Assembly: GCA_028343155.1 (NCBI GenBank) | Contig: JAOLXX010000003.1 | Coordinates: forward strand, 1 to 64,000 | DNA from: Polaribacter sp. | GTDB taxonomy: Bacteria; Bacteroidota; Bacteroidia; Flavobacteriales; Flavobacteriaceae | Length of the DNA: 64,000 nucleotides | Reading direction: 5' to 3' | Shown: positions 17,984-27,158 of the stretch, one piece after another | How positions within the stretch are numbered: the first letter of the stretch is position 1 | Layout: the number at the start of each line of letters is the position of its first letter | Notes under the pieces: model-generated | Seen by the model: only the letters and a program-made list of their open reading frames with translations | What the model was told of the DNA's origin: nothing | The model's database searches: none | Program-made: the position numbers and the translations under genes

Positions 17984-18724
17984 TTAAGTTAAAAGCATTT
18001 GAGTTAAAAAATAATTAGAAATTACAATTAAAATGGTTGTCCAAACAACAGCTTGCGTACTTGCTTTACCTACCGCTATTGATCCTCCCTTAACATAATA
18101 TCCATGATAAGAAGGCACAGTCGCTATTAGAAATGCAAAAATTAATGTTTTAATAATTGCATATATCAGTAAAAATGAATTAAAATCTGTTTGTATCCCT
18201 TCTATATAATCTGCACCAGAAAATAGCCCTGATAAAATTCCAGAAACCCAACCACCAAAAATACCCAAAAACATCCCTAAAGAGATTAAAAATGGGTAAA
18301 AGAAAATGGTTGCTAAAATTTTTGGCAACACCAGATGATTCAAAGAGTTTATACCCATTACCTCTAAAGCATCTATTTGCTCTGTAACACGCATTGTACC
18401 AATACTGGAGGTTATATAAGACCCCACTTTACCCGCTAAAATAATCGAACAAAAAGTGGGTGCAAATTCTAAAATTATAGAACGTTTGGCCGCAAAACCA
18501 ATTAAAGAATCTGGTATAAAAGGACTGTCTAAATTTAAGGCTGTTTGCAGGGCAATAACACCCCCAATAAAAAAAGAAATAAACATAATAATCCCTAAAG
18601 ATTTTAATCCTAAATCTTCTATTTCTTTTAGTAAAGCTTCGTAAAAAACCTTTGATCGTTGTGGTCTTCTAAAAACACGGCGTAACATGATAAAATATTT
18701 ACCAATATGTTCTAGGTAATTCAT
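17984..18724 (-). CDS. mlaE: MlaE-type ABC transporter permease
   Basis: A 246-residue inner-membrane permease of the MlaE family. The conserved segment FFIGGVIALQTALN, the charged turn GSYITSSIGTMRVTEQIDAL with EVMGINSLNHLVLPK, and the C-terminal VPSYHGYYVKGGSIAVGKA are characteristic. It is the first gene of a two-gene unit with the MlaF-like ATPase. The job is probably to move phospholipids between the membranes to keep the outer membrane asymmetric; direction cannot be read from sequence. Confidence 0.9.
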   Translation of the reverse strand: MNYLEHIGKYFIMLRRVFRRPQRSKVFYEALLKEIEDLGLKSLGIIMFISFFIGGVIALQTALNLDSPFIPDSLIGFAAKRSIILEFAPTFCSIILAGKVGSYITSSIGTMRVTEQIDALEVMGINSLNHLVLPKILATIFFYPFLISLGMFLGIFGGWVSGILSGLFSGADYIEGIQTDFNSFLLIYAIIKTLIFAFLIATVPSYHGYYVKGGSIAVGKASTQAVVWTTILIVISNYFLTQMLLT

Positions 18725-18801
18725 TCATTTTAATTTTATGCTAAAGTATTAAAATATCATTAATTGAAGGTTAAATTATGTCTATCATAATAAAAAATAA
18801 T

Positions 18802-18809
18802 TACTTTTG
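18802..18809 (+). promoter_or_regulatory. -7 box upstream of PafA-like gene
   Basis: TACTTTTG fits TAnnTTTG and lies 24 nt before the ATG at 18833. No clear TTG was found at the usual distance upstream. Confidence 0.45.
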
Positions 18810-18832
18810 ATGAATTATTTAATTATCGAAAT

Positions 18833-20476
18833 ATGAAATTCAAAATCCTTTTTAGTCTTCTTAGCTTGTTTTTTTTTTTAGGAAGCTGCAGGCCAGAGAA
18901 AAAATCTAAAAAACCCAAATTAGTTATTGGTATTGTTATTGATCAAATGAGATATGATTATTTAACAAAATATGCAAATAGATATGGGGAAAATGGATTT
19001 AATAGGATTTTAAAAAATGGATTTTCATTAGAAAATGCGCATTTAAATTATATTCCTACTTATACTGCTGTTGGCCATACCTCAATTTACGCAGGTACAA
19101 CACCAAGTGAACATGGAATTATTTCTAATAATTGGTATGATAAGTTTTTAAAAAAATCGATTTATTGTGTTGATGACGCTGCTTATAAAACTGTTGGAAG
19201 TAATAGTAAAAATGGTCAAAAATCACCAAAGAGACTGTATACCTCAACGATAACTGACCAACTACACCTCGCGCAAAATATGCATGGAAAAACGATTGGA
19301 ATTTCCATGAAGGATCGTGCCGCAATTTTGCCAGTTGGCCATTCTGCAAACGCAGCTTATTGGTATGATGGTGATGATTACAACACATTTATTTCTAGTA
19401 CTTTTTACATGAATGAATTACCAAAATGGGTTAAAAATTTTAATACAAATAACAACGCAGACGCATATTTAAACCAACCTTGGGAAACTTTATACGACAT
19501 AAAAACATACACACAAAGTAGAGTTGATGATAATATTTATGAAGGGAAATTAGCTGGTCAAAAAACGCCTACTTTTCCAAAAGATTTAAAAAATTTAAGA
19601 AATAAAAACGGTAATTTTTCTTTAATAAAATCTATTCCAGCAGGAAACACTTTTACAACAGATTTTGCAAAAGCGGCTATTATTGGAGAAAATTTAGGAA
19701 AAAGTGAATACACTGATTTCTTAGCTTTAAGCTTTTCTTCAACTGATTACATTGGTCATAAATACGGCGTTGCTGCTATAGAAACAGAAGATACTTATTT
19801 AAGGCTAGATAAAGATTTGGCAGATTTCTTTGATTTTTTAGACCAACAAGTTGGAAAAAATGCCTATACCTTATTTTTAACAGCAGATCATGCAGCAGTT
19901 CATGTTCCTTCCTATTTACAATCGCTAAAAATACCTGCCCACTATCTTAAAACTAAAAAATTTAAAAAGTTCCTTTTAGAGGTGACTAAAAAATATTTTA
20001 ATTCGATAGAATTAATTGAAAACGTTTCTAACTACCAAATTTTTCTGGATAAAGACAAAATAGAATCTTTAGGGTTTGAAGTAAATACAGTTGCCCAAAA
20101 GCTAGCTGATGAAGTTGTTTCTTTTGATGAAATATACAAAGCCGTTACTGCAAGAACGCTACAAACAACTCATTTCTCAACAGGAATTTTAAATGCGCTA
20201 CAAAATGGCTATAACCAAAAACTATCTGGAGAGGTATTAATGATTCCTAATCCTGCAACCTTAATGAGAGGAAAAAAAGGGACAAGTCATGGTTCAGGTT
20301 ATTCTTATGACACACATGTTCCACTAATTTTTTATGGAAATGGAATACAAAAAGGTGCATCAACAAAAAAATATAACATTACAGATATAGCACCAACAAT
20401 AGCAAACTTATTAGATATTGAAGCACCAAATGGCACAAATGGCGCTGTTATTGACGAAGTTTTAAACAGGAATTAA
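18833..20476 (+). CDS. PafA-type alkaline phosphatase, lipoprotein
   Basis: A phosphatase of the alkaline phosphatase superfamily, 547 residues, with a lipoprotein signal (FLGSC, Cys19). The first metal site is in GIVIDQMRYDYL; the nucleophile Thr is in PTYTAVGHTSIYAGT, as in the Elizabethkingia PafA enzyme, which is a calcium-tolerant phosphate monoesterase. Later metal ligands are in SSTDYIGHKYG and TADHAAVHVP, with HGSGYSYDTHVPLIFYG near the end. It would release phosphate from organic phosphates outside the inner membrane. Its stop overlaps the convergent CtlX stop by 4 nt. Confidence 0.9.
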   Translation: MKFKILFSLLSLFFFLGSCRPEKKSKKPKLVIGIVIDQMRYDYLTKYANRYGENGFNRILKNGFSLENAHLNYIPTYTAVGHTSIYAGTTPSEHGIISNNWYDKFLKKSIYCVDDAAYKTVGSNSKNGQKSPKRLYTSTITDQLHLAQNMHGKTIGISMKDRAAILPVGHSANAAYWYDGDDYNTFISSTFYMNELPKWVKNFNTNNNADAYLNQPWETLYDIKTYTQSRVDDNIYEGKLAGQKTPTFPKDLKNLRNKNGNFSLIKSIPAGNTFTTDFAKAAIIGENLGKSEYTDFLALSFSSTDYIGHKYGVAAIETEDTYLRLDKDLADFFDFLDQQVGKNAYTLFLTADHAAVHVPSYLQSLKIPAHYLKTKKFKKFLLEVTKKYFNSIELIENVSNYQIFLDKDKIESLGFEVNTVAQKLADEVVSFDEIYKAVTARTLQTTHFSTGILNALQNGYNQKLSGEVLMIPNPATLMRGKKGTSHGSGYSYDTHVPLIFYGNGIQKGASTKKYNITDIAPTIANLLDIEAPNGTNGAVIDEVLNRN

Positions 20477-21408
20477 ACTTTAGGTAAAAACACTTCTGCC
20501 ATCATACAACGTGCGCTTCCTCCTCCACAGGTCTCGATAGTTTCTAAAGGACTAGAAATAATTTGACAATGATTGCTTATTTGTGATTTTTGTGATTGTG
20601 ATAAACTTTCAAAAGCAGTTTCACTCATTATTAAAAATAGTTCCTCATTTTTACCATTAACTTGTAACAGGTTTCCCGTAAAGTGAGCGACTTGTTCTTC
20701 GGTAATATCAATCACCTTTTTACCCGTTGCCTTTAAATGCTTCAAAACATTTTTGCGTTCCGTTTTATCATCTATAGCTGACAAACAAATGATCGCAAAA
20801 GTTTCTGCAACACACAGCATCACATTGGTATGATAGATCGCCTTCCTGACTCCATCTATTGTTTGATTGGCATTAAAAAGAACTGGCATATACTCAAAAT
20901 CTTCACAAAATTCGATAAACAATTCTTCATCTGCTCTGGCAGAAAGTGCGCAATAAGCCTTCTTATTCACTCGATCTAAAACCATACTCCCTGTTCCTTC
21001 CAAAAAAACAGCTGCTTCTTCTGCAGAAGTATAGTCTACAATATTTTCAATTAAAAAACCCTCTTTTTCTAGTGCTTCTAAAACATCTTCTCGCCTTTCT
21101 AAACGTCTATTTTCAGCAAACATCGGATACATAGCAACAGTACCCTCTTTGTGAAAAGAAATCCAATTATTGGGGAATATTGCATCTGGAGTATCAGATT
21201 CTTTGGTGTCGGAAAACACAATTACATAAATACCAAAACTGCGAAGTTTCTCTACAAATACATCAAATTCTTTTTGCGCTTTGGCATTTATTACACCAGG
21301 AAGTGTGTTGTCAATTTTTTTTTGATAATAGTTGTTTACTGCGGTTTGTTCATTCATCCTAAAACTTACAGGACGTATCATTAAAACTGTATCTGTTGTT
21401 TGCTTCAT
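20473..21408 (-). CDS. ctlX: citrulline/arginine deiminase-fold hydrolase (CtlX-like)
   Basis: A guanidino-modifying enzyme superfamily member of 311 residues from ATG 21408 (MKQTTDTVLMIRPVSFRMNE). The frame continues 20 codons further upstream, but that stretch lacks family similarity. Active-site features are FPNNWISFH, LEGTGSMVLDR, the His in IYHTNVMLCV and the C-terminal nucleophile Cys in ETCGGGSARCMMAEVF. This pattern fits the CtlX citrulline hydrolase group of Bacteroidota, which gives ornithine, CO2 and ammonia. No arginine or citrulline pathway neighbours are present. Confidence 0.82.
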   Translation of the reverse strand: MKQTTDTVLMIRPVSFRMNEQTAVNNYYQKKIDNTLPGVINAKAQKEFDVFVEKLRSFGIYVIVFSDTKESDTPDAIFPNNWISFHKEGTVAMYPMFAENRRLERREDVLEALEKEGFLIENIVDYTSAEEAAVFLEGTGSMVLDRVNKKAYCALSARADEELFIEFCEDFEYMPVLFNANQTIDGVRKAIYHTNVMLCVAETFAIICLSAIDDKTERKNVLKHLKATGKKVIDITEEQVAHFTGNLLQVNGKNEELFLIMSETAFESLSQSQKSQISNHCQIISSPLETIETCGGGSARCMMAEVFLPKV

Positions 21409-21502
21409 TATACTTGGACTATTTAAAACAAAATTAGCCTTTTTTTTAAGTTGATAAACCATCCACAAAGTTTAAATCGTATCTTTTACTTATTTTTACT
21501 TT

Positions 21503-22171
21503 ATGAAAAAAATAGTTTTCTTTTTTACAGTTACTTGTTCTCTTTTTACTTTAGGCCAAAACCTTCCTAAAGGATTTGTTTATTTATCTGATATTGATAA
21601 AACCATACAAAAAGAAGTACGCTATTTTAGTAACAATAATTTTATAGGAAAACGAATTGATGGCTACCATAAAAATCGTGTAATAATCACTGAAAAAACT
21701 GCCATTTCTTTAAAGAATGTGCAACAGGTTTTATTGAAAAAAGGATTGAGTCTTAAAATATTTGACGCCTATAGACCGCAACAAGCTGTTGATCATTTTG
21801 TACGCTGGGCAAAGGTTCTAAAAGACACCTTAATGAAAAAGGAATATTACCCAAATGTACGAAAATCTGAATTATTCAAAAGAGGATTTATTGCTTCAAA
21901 ATCTGGACATTCAAGAGGTAGTACTGTCGATTTAACTATCGTAAACAGTAAAACAGGTATCGCATTAGACATGGGAAGCCCGTATGATTTTTTTGGAGAA
22001 GAGTCTCATCCTTCTTATAAAAAAAGTACTCAAAACCAACAAAAAAATAGACTTTTACTTCGGAACATTATGATGAAAAATAATTTTATACCCTATAGTA
22101 ATGAATGGTGGCATTTTACATTAAAAAAAGAACCCTTTGCTGAAACTTATTTTAATTTTCCAATAAATTAA
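21503..22171 (+). CDS. ddpX: D-alanyl-D-alanine dipeptidase (VanX/DdpX family)
   Basis: A zinc dipeptidase of the M15D family, 222 residues with a signal peptide (SLFTLGQ). The metal and catalytic sites are intact: SGHSRGSTVDLTIV (His and Asp) and NEWWHFTL (Glu and His), plus the DAYRPQQAV motif. It cleaves D-Ala-D-Ala. With an export signal and no van genes nearby, its likely role is recycling or scavenging of cell-wall dipeptide, not vancomycin resistance. Confidence 0.92.
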   Translation: MKKIVFFFTVTCSLFTLGQNLPKGFVYLSDIDKTIQKEVRYFSNNNFIGKRIDGYHKNRVIITEKTAISLKNVQQVLLKKGLSLKIFDAYRPQQAVDHFVRWAKVLKDTLMKKEYYPNVRKSELFKRGFIASKSGHSRGSTVDLTIVNSKTGIALDMGSPYDFFGEESHPSYKKSTQNQQKNRLLLRNIMMKNNFIPYSNEWWHFTLKKEPFAETYFNFPIN

Positions 22172-22214
22172 AAAGTTTTAACAAAATAGCAACAACTTCA
22201 TTCAAAATCGGCAT

Positions 22215-22222
22215 TATATTTG
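22215..22222 (+). promoter_or_regulatory. -7 box of the following gene
   Basis: TATATTTG is an exact TAnnTTTG, 29 nt before the ATG at 22252. A TTG start at 22231 would leave only 8 nt, which is one reason to prefer 22252. Confidence 0.55.
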
Positions 22223-22251
22223 CACAACTATTGTTTGTAAGCGACCTAGAA

Positions 22252-22926
22252 ATGAAATTAAAAATAAAAGTTCTTTTTTTATCAATATCTCTTTTATCCC
22301 TTGGTCATTTATCTGCACAATTAGATAATAGTTCTGAAAATGAAGAAAAAGGAAAAATTAAAGCAATAGCATTAAAGAGTGCTAAAGAAGTAAAAAGACC
22401 AAAATCTTTAGAATTAAACCCTAAAAACAGCTTTAAGAATGCTTACAATAAAGAGAAAGAGAAGTTAAAAAGATTACAAGAAGAAGACAAGCTTAACAAC
22501 CAAGGAATTATATCAAAAGAAAAGGTCAATGAGGAGCGTTTTTTAAAAGCGTTTCAAAAAATAAACGGACAATACATTTATCCAAGAATAGACCAAGACT
22601 TGGGTAGTTTTAGAACGAATTCTAAAAGTATTAATATCATCTGCAGAGACTTTCAACACCCTGACGGAGACCGAGTTACCATACTCATAAATGACATCCC
22701 CATTATTCTTAATATCACCTTACAACGAAGCTATCAAAAGTTTAATATCCCTCTGGAGATTGGCATCAATAAAATTGCTTTCAAAGCGCTAAATCAAGGT
22801 ACTTCTGGACCAAATACTGCTGCCTTTAAAGTTTATAATGATACTGGCGTATTACTTTCTTCTAAAGAATGGAATTTAGCAACTGGCGCTAAAGCCACGA
22901 TAGTTATAGTAAAGGACAAAGAATAA
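22252..22926 (+). CDS. exported protein of unknown function
   Basis: A 224-residue protein from the ATG at 22252, with a signal peptide (LSISLLSLGHLSAQ). The region after it is a Lys/Glu-rich, probably coiled part to about residue 95. The second half is a predicted beta-sandwich (NIICRDFQHPDGDRVTILIN, GINKIAFKALNQGTSGPNTA, KVYNDTGVLLSS, WNLATGAKATIVIVK). I do not recognise a named family. Promoter box at 22215-22222. It lies just before pdhA but with its own promoter and a 126-nt gap. Confidence 0.8.
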   Translation: MKLKIKVLFLSISLLSLGHLSAQLDNSSENEEKGKIKAIALKSAKEVKRPKSLELNPKNSFKNAYNKEKEKLKRLQEEDKLNNQGIISKEKVNEERFLKAFQKINGQYIYPRIDQDLGSFRTNSKSINIICRDFQHPDGDRVTILINDIPIILNITLQRSYQKFNIPLEIGINKIAFKALNQGTSGPNTAAFKVYNDTGVLLSSKEWNLATGAKATIVIVKDKE

Positions 22927-22986
22927 CCTTATAATTTTTTGTTGTAATTTAAACTAATCTTGTTTTTTTATTCTATCAAAAACAGT

Positions 22987-22994
22987 TATTTTTG
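22987..22994 (+). promoter_or_regulatory. -7 box of pdhA
   Basis: TATTTTTG fits TAnnTTTG, 58 nt before the pdhA ATG. A TTG at 22960-22962 is 24 nt upstream, slightly longer spacing than usual. Confidence 0.5.
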
Positions 22995-23052
22995 TGATTG
23001 ATTACACAAAAAATAAATTTCGGTATTCTCAAAAATAAACAATAGTACAAAA

Positions 23053-24042
23053 ATGAAAAAAATCACCAAACAAACCTATTTAGATTGGTACAAAGACATG
23101 CTTTTTTGGCGTAAATTCGAAGACAAACTAGCTTCTGTTTACATTCAACAGAAAGTTAGAGGTTTCTTACACTTGTACAATGGTCAAGAAGCAATTTTAG
23201 CAGGTGCATTGCATGCAATGGATCTAACGAAAGATAAAATGATAACTGCCTACAGAAATCATGTACAACCAATTGGTATGGGAGAAGACCCTAAACGTGT
23301 AATGGCAGAATTATTTGGAAAAGCTACTGGAACATCTAAAGGAATGGGAGGTTCTATGCATATTTTTTCTAAAGAATTTCGTTTTTATGGTGGTCATGGT
23401 ATTGTTGGTGGACAAATTCCTTTAGGGGCAGGTCTTGCTTTTGGTGATAAATATAGTGGTTCCGGAGGTGTTACATTAACCTGTTTCGGAGATGGAGCAG
23501 CAAGACAAGGTTCTTTACACGAAGCATTTAACCTTGCAATGTTATGGAAATTACCTGTAATTTTTATTTGTGAAAACAATGGATATGCAATGGGAACTTC
23601 TGTAGATAGAACGGCGAATCATACTGATATTTGGAAACTTGGTTTAGGATATGAAATGCCTTGTGGACCCGTAGACGCTATGAACCCAATTAAAGTTGCA
23701 GAAGCTGTAGACGAAGCTTTAGATAGAGCAAGACGAGGAGATGGACCCACTTTCTTAGAAATGAAGACCTACAGATATAGAGGTCATTCTATGTCTGATG
23801 CGCAACATTACAGAACCAAAGATGAAGTAGAAGAATACAAAAAAATAGATCCTATTACTCAAGTAAAAGATATTATTTTAGAAAAAAAATATGCTACAGC
23901 TGAAGAAATCGCTACTATAGATAAAGAGGTAAAAGCAAGGGTAAAAGAATGTGAAGAATTTGCAGAAGATTCTCCTTATCCAGAACCTGAACAGATGTAT
24001 GATATGGTATATGAACAAAAAGATTATCCTTTTATAAGTTAA
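23053..24042 (+). CDS. pdhA: pyruvate dehydrogenase E1 component, alpha subunit
   Basis: Thiamine-diphosphate-dependent E1 alpha (329 residues) of the pyruvate dehydrogenase complex, which decarboxylates pyruvate and acetylates the E2 lipoyl arm. The ThDP motif is GDGAARQGSLHEAFNLA with ENNGYAMGTSV closing the site. The phosphorylatable-loop region is YRYRGHSMSDAQHYRT. The E2 gene begins 3 nt after the stop, so they form an operon. The E1 beta partner is not in this window. Confidence 0.96.
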   Translation: MKKITKQTYLDWYKDMLFWRKFEDKLASVYIQQKVRGFLHLYNGQEAILAGALHAMDLTKDKMITAYRNHVQPIGMGEDPKRVMAELFGKATGTSKGMGGSMHIFSKEFRFYGGHGIVGGQIPLGAGLAFGDKYSGSGGVTLTCFGDGAARQGSLHEAFNLAMLWKLPVIFICENNGYAMGTSVDRTANHTDIWKLGLGYEMPCGPVDAMNPIKVAEAVDEALDRARRGDGPTFLEMKTYRYRGHSMSDAQHYRTKDEVEEYKKIDPITQVKDIILEKKYATAEEIATIDKEVKARVKECEEFAEDSPYPEPEQMYDMVYEQKDYPFIS

Positions 24043-24045
24043 GAT

Positions 24046-25668
24046 ATGGCTACAATTATAAACATGCCAAGATTAAGTGACACCATGGAAGAAGGTGTAC
24101 TGGCAAAATGGTTAAAAAATGTTGGAGATAAAATTGAGGAAGGTGATATTTTAGCTGAAATCGAGACTGACAAAGCAACAATGGAATTTGAATCTTTCTA
24201 TGAAGGAACCTTATTATACGTAGGTCTTCAAGAAGGAGAAACTTCTCCTGTAGATGTTTTATTAGCGATTATTGGTGAAGAAGGTGAAGACATCTCTGCA
24301 ATTATAAATGGAAGTAGTTCAGAACCAGAGAAAACAGTAACTCCCGAAGTAATAAAAGAAGAAACAACTGCAGAAGTAAGTAAGACTGATGCTGTTGAAA
24401 TCCCTGAAGGAGTTCATGTAATAACAATGCCTCGTTTAAGCGACACGATGACTGACGGAACTGTGGCAACATGGTTAAAGAAAGTTGGAGATGTTGTTGG
24501 AGAAGGTGACATGCTCGCTGAAATTGAAACCGATAAAGCGACTATGGAATTTGAATGTTTCTACGAAGGAACCATATTATTCATTGGCGTGCAAGAAGGA
24601 GAAACAGTTCCTGTTGATAGTTTATTAATTATTATTGGACCTGCTGGAACAGATGTTGCCGCACTTATTGCAAAGGGTAGCGCTGTCACTTCTAAAGAAG
24701 AATCTATTGATGAGAAAACAGCAACAAAACCAGCTGCTGCAAATAAAACTGAAGAAGTAAAAGCGGTTGTTACTTCAAATAACACTTCTAACGGACGTGT
24801 TTTTGCATCTCCATTAGCTAAGAAAATTGCTACTGATAAAGGAATTAATTTAGCAGATATAAATGGTTCTGGTGAAAACGGAAGAATTATTAAAAAAGAT
24901 GTAGAAAACTTCACTCCTTCAACAAATGAAGCAGCAAACAAAAGTACTGTTACTGCTCCTACTTCGAGTTTCATTGCTACTGGCGAAGAAAGATCAGAAG
25001 AAGTTAAGAATTCTCAAATGCGTAAAGCAATTGCAAAATCTTTGGGGAATTCTAAATTTTCAGCACCCGATTTTAGTTTGAATATTGAAGTTGACATGGA
25101 CAATGCAATGGCATCTAGAAAAACCATAAATGCAATCCCAGATACTAAAGTATCTTTCAATGACATGGTTGTAAAGGCATGTGCAATGGCATTGAAGAAG
25201 CATCCACAAGTAAATACTTCTTGGACAGATACAAATACCGTTTATCACAATCATATTCATGTAGGTGTTGCCGTTGCTGTTGATGATGGATTATTAGTAC
25301 CTGTTATTAAATATACGGATCAATTAAGTTTGACTCAAATTGGTGCAGGTGTTAGAGACTTGGCAGGGAAAGCAAGAAATAAGAAAATAGCTCCTGCAGA
25401 CATGCAAGGTAGTACATTTACCGTTTCTAACTTAGGAATGTTTGGTATTGAAAATTTTAATTCTATAATCAATCAACCGAACTCAGCAATTTTATCTGTT
25501 GGTGCAATTGTACAAAAACCTGTTGTTAAAGACGGACAGATCGTTGTTGGAAACACGATGAAATTGACCTTAACTTGCGATCACAGAACTGTTGATGGTG
25601 CTGTTGGAGCACAATTTTTACAAACATTAAAAACGTTTATTGAAAACCCAGTTACAATGTTAGCGTAG
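24046..25668 (+). CDS. pdhC: dihydrolipoamide acetyltransferase (E2 of pyruvate dehydrogenase)
   Basis: The core acetyltransferase, 540 residues. Two lipoyl domains are in tandem, with lipoylated Lys at residues 43 and 164 (both in ETDKATMEFE). After a flexible Ala/Glu/Thr-rich linker comes the peripheral-subunit binding domain (SPLAKKIATDKGINLADING, about residues 253-285), then the catalytic domain ending in DHRTVDGAVGA. The two lipoyl repeats are also similar in DNA. It is directly after pdhA and ends at a strong terminator. Confidence 0.96.
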   Translation: MATIINMPRLSDTMEEGVLAKWLKNVGDKIEEGDILAEIETDKATMEFESFYEGTLLYVGLQEGETSPVDVLLAIIGEEGEDISAIINGSSSEPEKTVTPEVIKEETTAEVSKTDAVEIPEGVHVITMPRLSDTMTDGTVATWLKKVGDVVGEGDMLAEIETDKATMEFECFYEGTILFIGVQEGETVPVDSLLIIIGPAGTDVAALIAKGSAVTSKEESIDEKTATKPAAANKTEEVKAVVTSNNTSNGRVFASPLAKKIATDKGINLADINGSGENGRIIKKDVENFTPSTNEAANKSTVTAPTSSFIATGEERSEEVKNSQMRKAIAKSLGNSKFSAPDFSLNIEVDMDNAMASRKTINAIPDTKVSFNDMVVKACAMALKKHPQVNTSWTDTNTVYHNHIHVGVAVAVDDGLLVPVIKYTDQLSLTQIGAGVRDLAGKARNKKIAPADMQGSTFTVSNLGMFGIENFNSIINQPNSAILSVGAIVQKPVVKDGQIVVGNTMKLTLTCDHRTVDGAVGAQFLQTLKTFIENPVTMLA

Positions 25669-25692
25669 GTTTTTTAAAACTATATTTTTTTT

Positions 25693-25724
25693 AAAAGCTC
25701 GCAAATTTGCGAGCTTTTTTTATC
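25693..25724. terminator. terminator of the pdhA-E2 operon
   Basis: A 13-bp perfect palindromic stem with AAAAGCTCGCAAA (25693-25705) and its complement (25706-25718) is followed by more T. It starts 25 nt after the E2 stop. Confidence 0.9.
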
Positions 25725-25821
25725 TATTTATTTTCGATGAAAGGATTAGAAGAAAAATTAGATTATAAACGAACCAGAAATATGAATTAGTGGTTATTTC
25801 GTAGAAAATAAAGAACAGAAA

Positions 25822-25983
25822 ATGCCTAAAAAAGGAAAAGAAAAAAACACGGTTAATAAAGCAAAACACACCAAATTGATGCAAAGAAAAATCAATAAGG
25901 TGAAGCTAGAAAAGCAACTTCATAAAGAGCGTTTAAAATCGATTATTAAAAAAGTCAACGAATCTAAAACTGAAGAAGGTTGA
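25822..25983 (+). CDS. small highly basic protein
   Basis: A 53-residue frame starting ATG 25822 (MPKKGKEKNTVNKAKHTKLM, ending KVNESKTEEG). It has about 18 Lys/Arg and no Cys or Trp. Its stop overlaps the start of the following SGNH hydrolase gene (TTGA), suggesting translational coupling. It could be a nucleic-acid or ribosome-associated small protein, but no function can be assigned. Its existence is supported by the coupling and by the lack of a better start for the next gene. Confidence 0.6.
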   Translation: MPKKGKEKNTVNKAKHTKLMQRKINKVKLEKQLHKERLKSIIKKVNESKTEEG

Positions 25984-26747
25984 ATTTAAAATATATTTTA
26001 GTGAGTCTTATTTCGTTACCCCTTTTCCCTTTGTTATATTTTCAAGGAAGAAACATTAGAAAGAAAGTACCTAGACTTCCTGAGGCAAAAGAACCGAAAG
26101 GTTTTGTAAATGGTGATTTTAAAAGAACACTAGAGATAGTATGTATAGGAGAAAGTACGTTTGCTGGAGTTGGTGTAGAATATCATAAAAACGGATTTAC
26201 GGGATCATTAGCAAATACGCTCTCCACAAAATTAAAGAGTAATATAAAATGGCGAGTCTATGCTAAAAGTGGGTACACTGTAAAACAAGTTTGTGAAAAA
26301 ATAATTCCTACAATCGAAGAAACCGCAATAGATATTATTGTCATTGGAATGGGGGGAAATGACGCTTTTACGCTAAACTCACCTAAAAAATGGACTTCTG
26401 ATATTAATGACCTTGTAAATTCAATTCAAAGTAAGTTTCCAAATACTCCAATCTATTTCGCAAATATGCCTCCTATAAAAGAGTTTCCTGCTTTTACAAA
26501 AAGTATAAAATTTGTGATCGGTAATTTGGTAGAAATTTTGGGAAAAGAATTAAAAAAATTTACAGATAATAAACCGAATGTTTATTATAATAATGAAATT
26601 GTTACCTTAAAAAAATGGAGTAAAAGACACTCTTTGCCTACTGATAATTCTAAACTTTATTTTAGTGATGGTGTCCATCCATCGAAATTAACCTACCATG
26701 TTTGGGGAGAAGAAATGGGTGATTTTATTAAAACAAAAATTAAATAA
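25980..26747 (+). CDS. SGNH/GDSL-type hydrolase
   Basis: An esterase/lipase-type hydrolase of 255 residues. Block I with the nucleophile Ser is IGESTFAGVG, the Asn block is GMGGNDAF, and the catalytic Asp/His block is SDGVHPSKLTYHVW. The N-terminus is hydrophobic (NLKYILVSLISLPLFPLLYF), so it is exported or membrane-anchored. It starts with TTG overlapping the previous stop; a GTG seven codons later is an alternative. The substrate may be an acetyl or acyl ester of a glycan or lipid, but this is not determined. Confidence 0.85.
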   Translation: MNLKYILVSLISLPLFPLLYFQGRNIRKKVPRLPEAKEPKGFVNGDFKRTLEIVCIGESTFAGVGVEYHKNGFTGSLANTLSTKLKSNIKWRVYAKSGYTVKQVCEKIIPTIEETAIDIIVIGMGGNDAFTLNSPKKWTSDINDLVNSIQSKFPNTPIYFANMPPIKEFPAFTKSIKFVIGNLVEILGKELKKFTDNKPNVYYNNEIVTLKKWSKRHSLPTDNSKLYFSDGVHPSKLTYHVWGEEMGDFIKTKIK

Positions 26748-26811
26748 CCGAATTTATCTTTATAAAGATAAAAACATGAATTATTTACACAATAAATACT
26801 TGTCTTTTTTT

Positions 26812-27069
26812 TTACGAATCTATAGCACCTAAAACACGTTTCATGAAAGCATTTAATGCTTCTTTTTTGGGTGTTCCTTCTTTGATCATTTTATCTACTT
26901 CAATTGCGCCATATAAATTAGAAATCAACTCACCAATAACATCTAATTCTTCCTCTTTTAATGACGGAACTTCAGTTAAAGCTTCTAATGTTTCTATTGT
27001 TTCTAAAACATAATCTTGATCGTTTTCTTCGATAAAATTCGTTAAGTGTTTTATTACAGGTAGTTTCAT
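26812..27069 (-). CDS. small acidic helical protein (DUF6952-like)
   Basis: An 85-residue all-helical acidic protein (MKLPVIKHLTNFIEENDQDY; EALTEVPSLKEEELDVIGEL). It has no Cys. It follows thioredoxin and peroxiredoxin genes on the same strand with a gap of 89 nt. I associate it with DUF6952, a small family found beside peroxiredoxin/thioredoxin in flavobacteria, from memory and with limited certainty. A helper role in peroxide defence is inference from context. Confidence 0.75.
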   Translation of the reverse strand: MKLPVIKHLTNFIEENDQDYVLETIETLEALTEVPSLKEEELDVIGELISNLYGAIEVDKMIKEGTPKKEALNAFMKRVLGAIDS

Positions 27070-27158
27070 GTGTCTATATTATATCTTTTAATGGTCACGT
27101 GTAGTTTCCATTTAGTCATTCCGTTGAGTATTCAGATCTTGTTATGGAAGTTTCATAA

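Noticed and set aside
24046..24650. Tandem DNA repeat (two similar roughly 360-nt blocks)
   Set aside because: They are the two lipoyl domains of E2, an ordinary gene-internal duplication.
24561..24974. 137-codon antisense frame over the E2 gene
   Set aside because: It arises from codon bias in the Ala/Glu-rich linker; the forward gene has clear domains.
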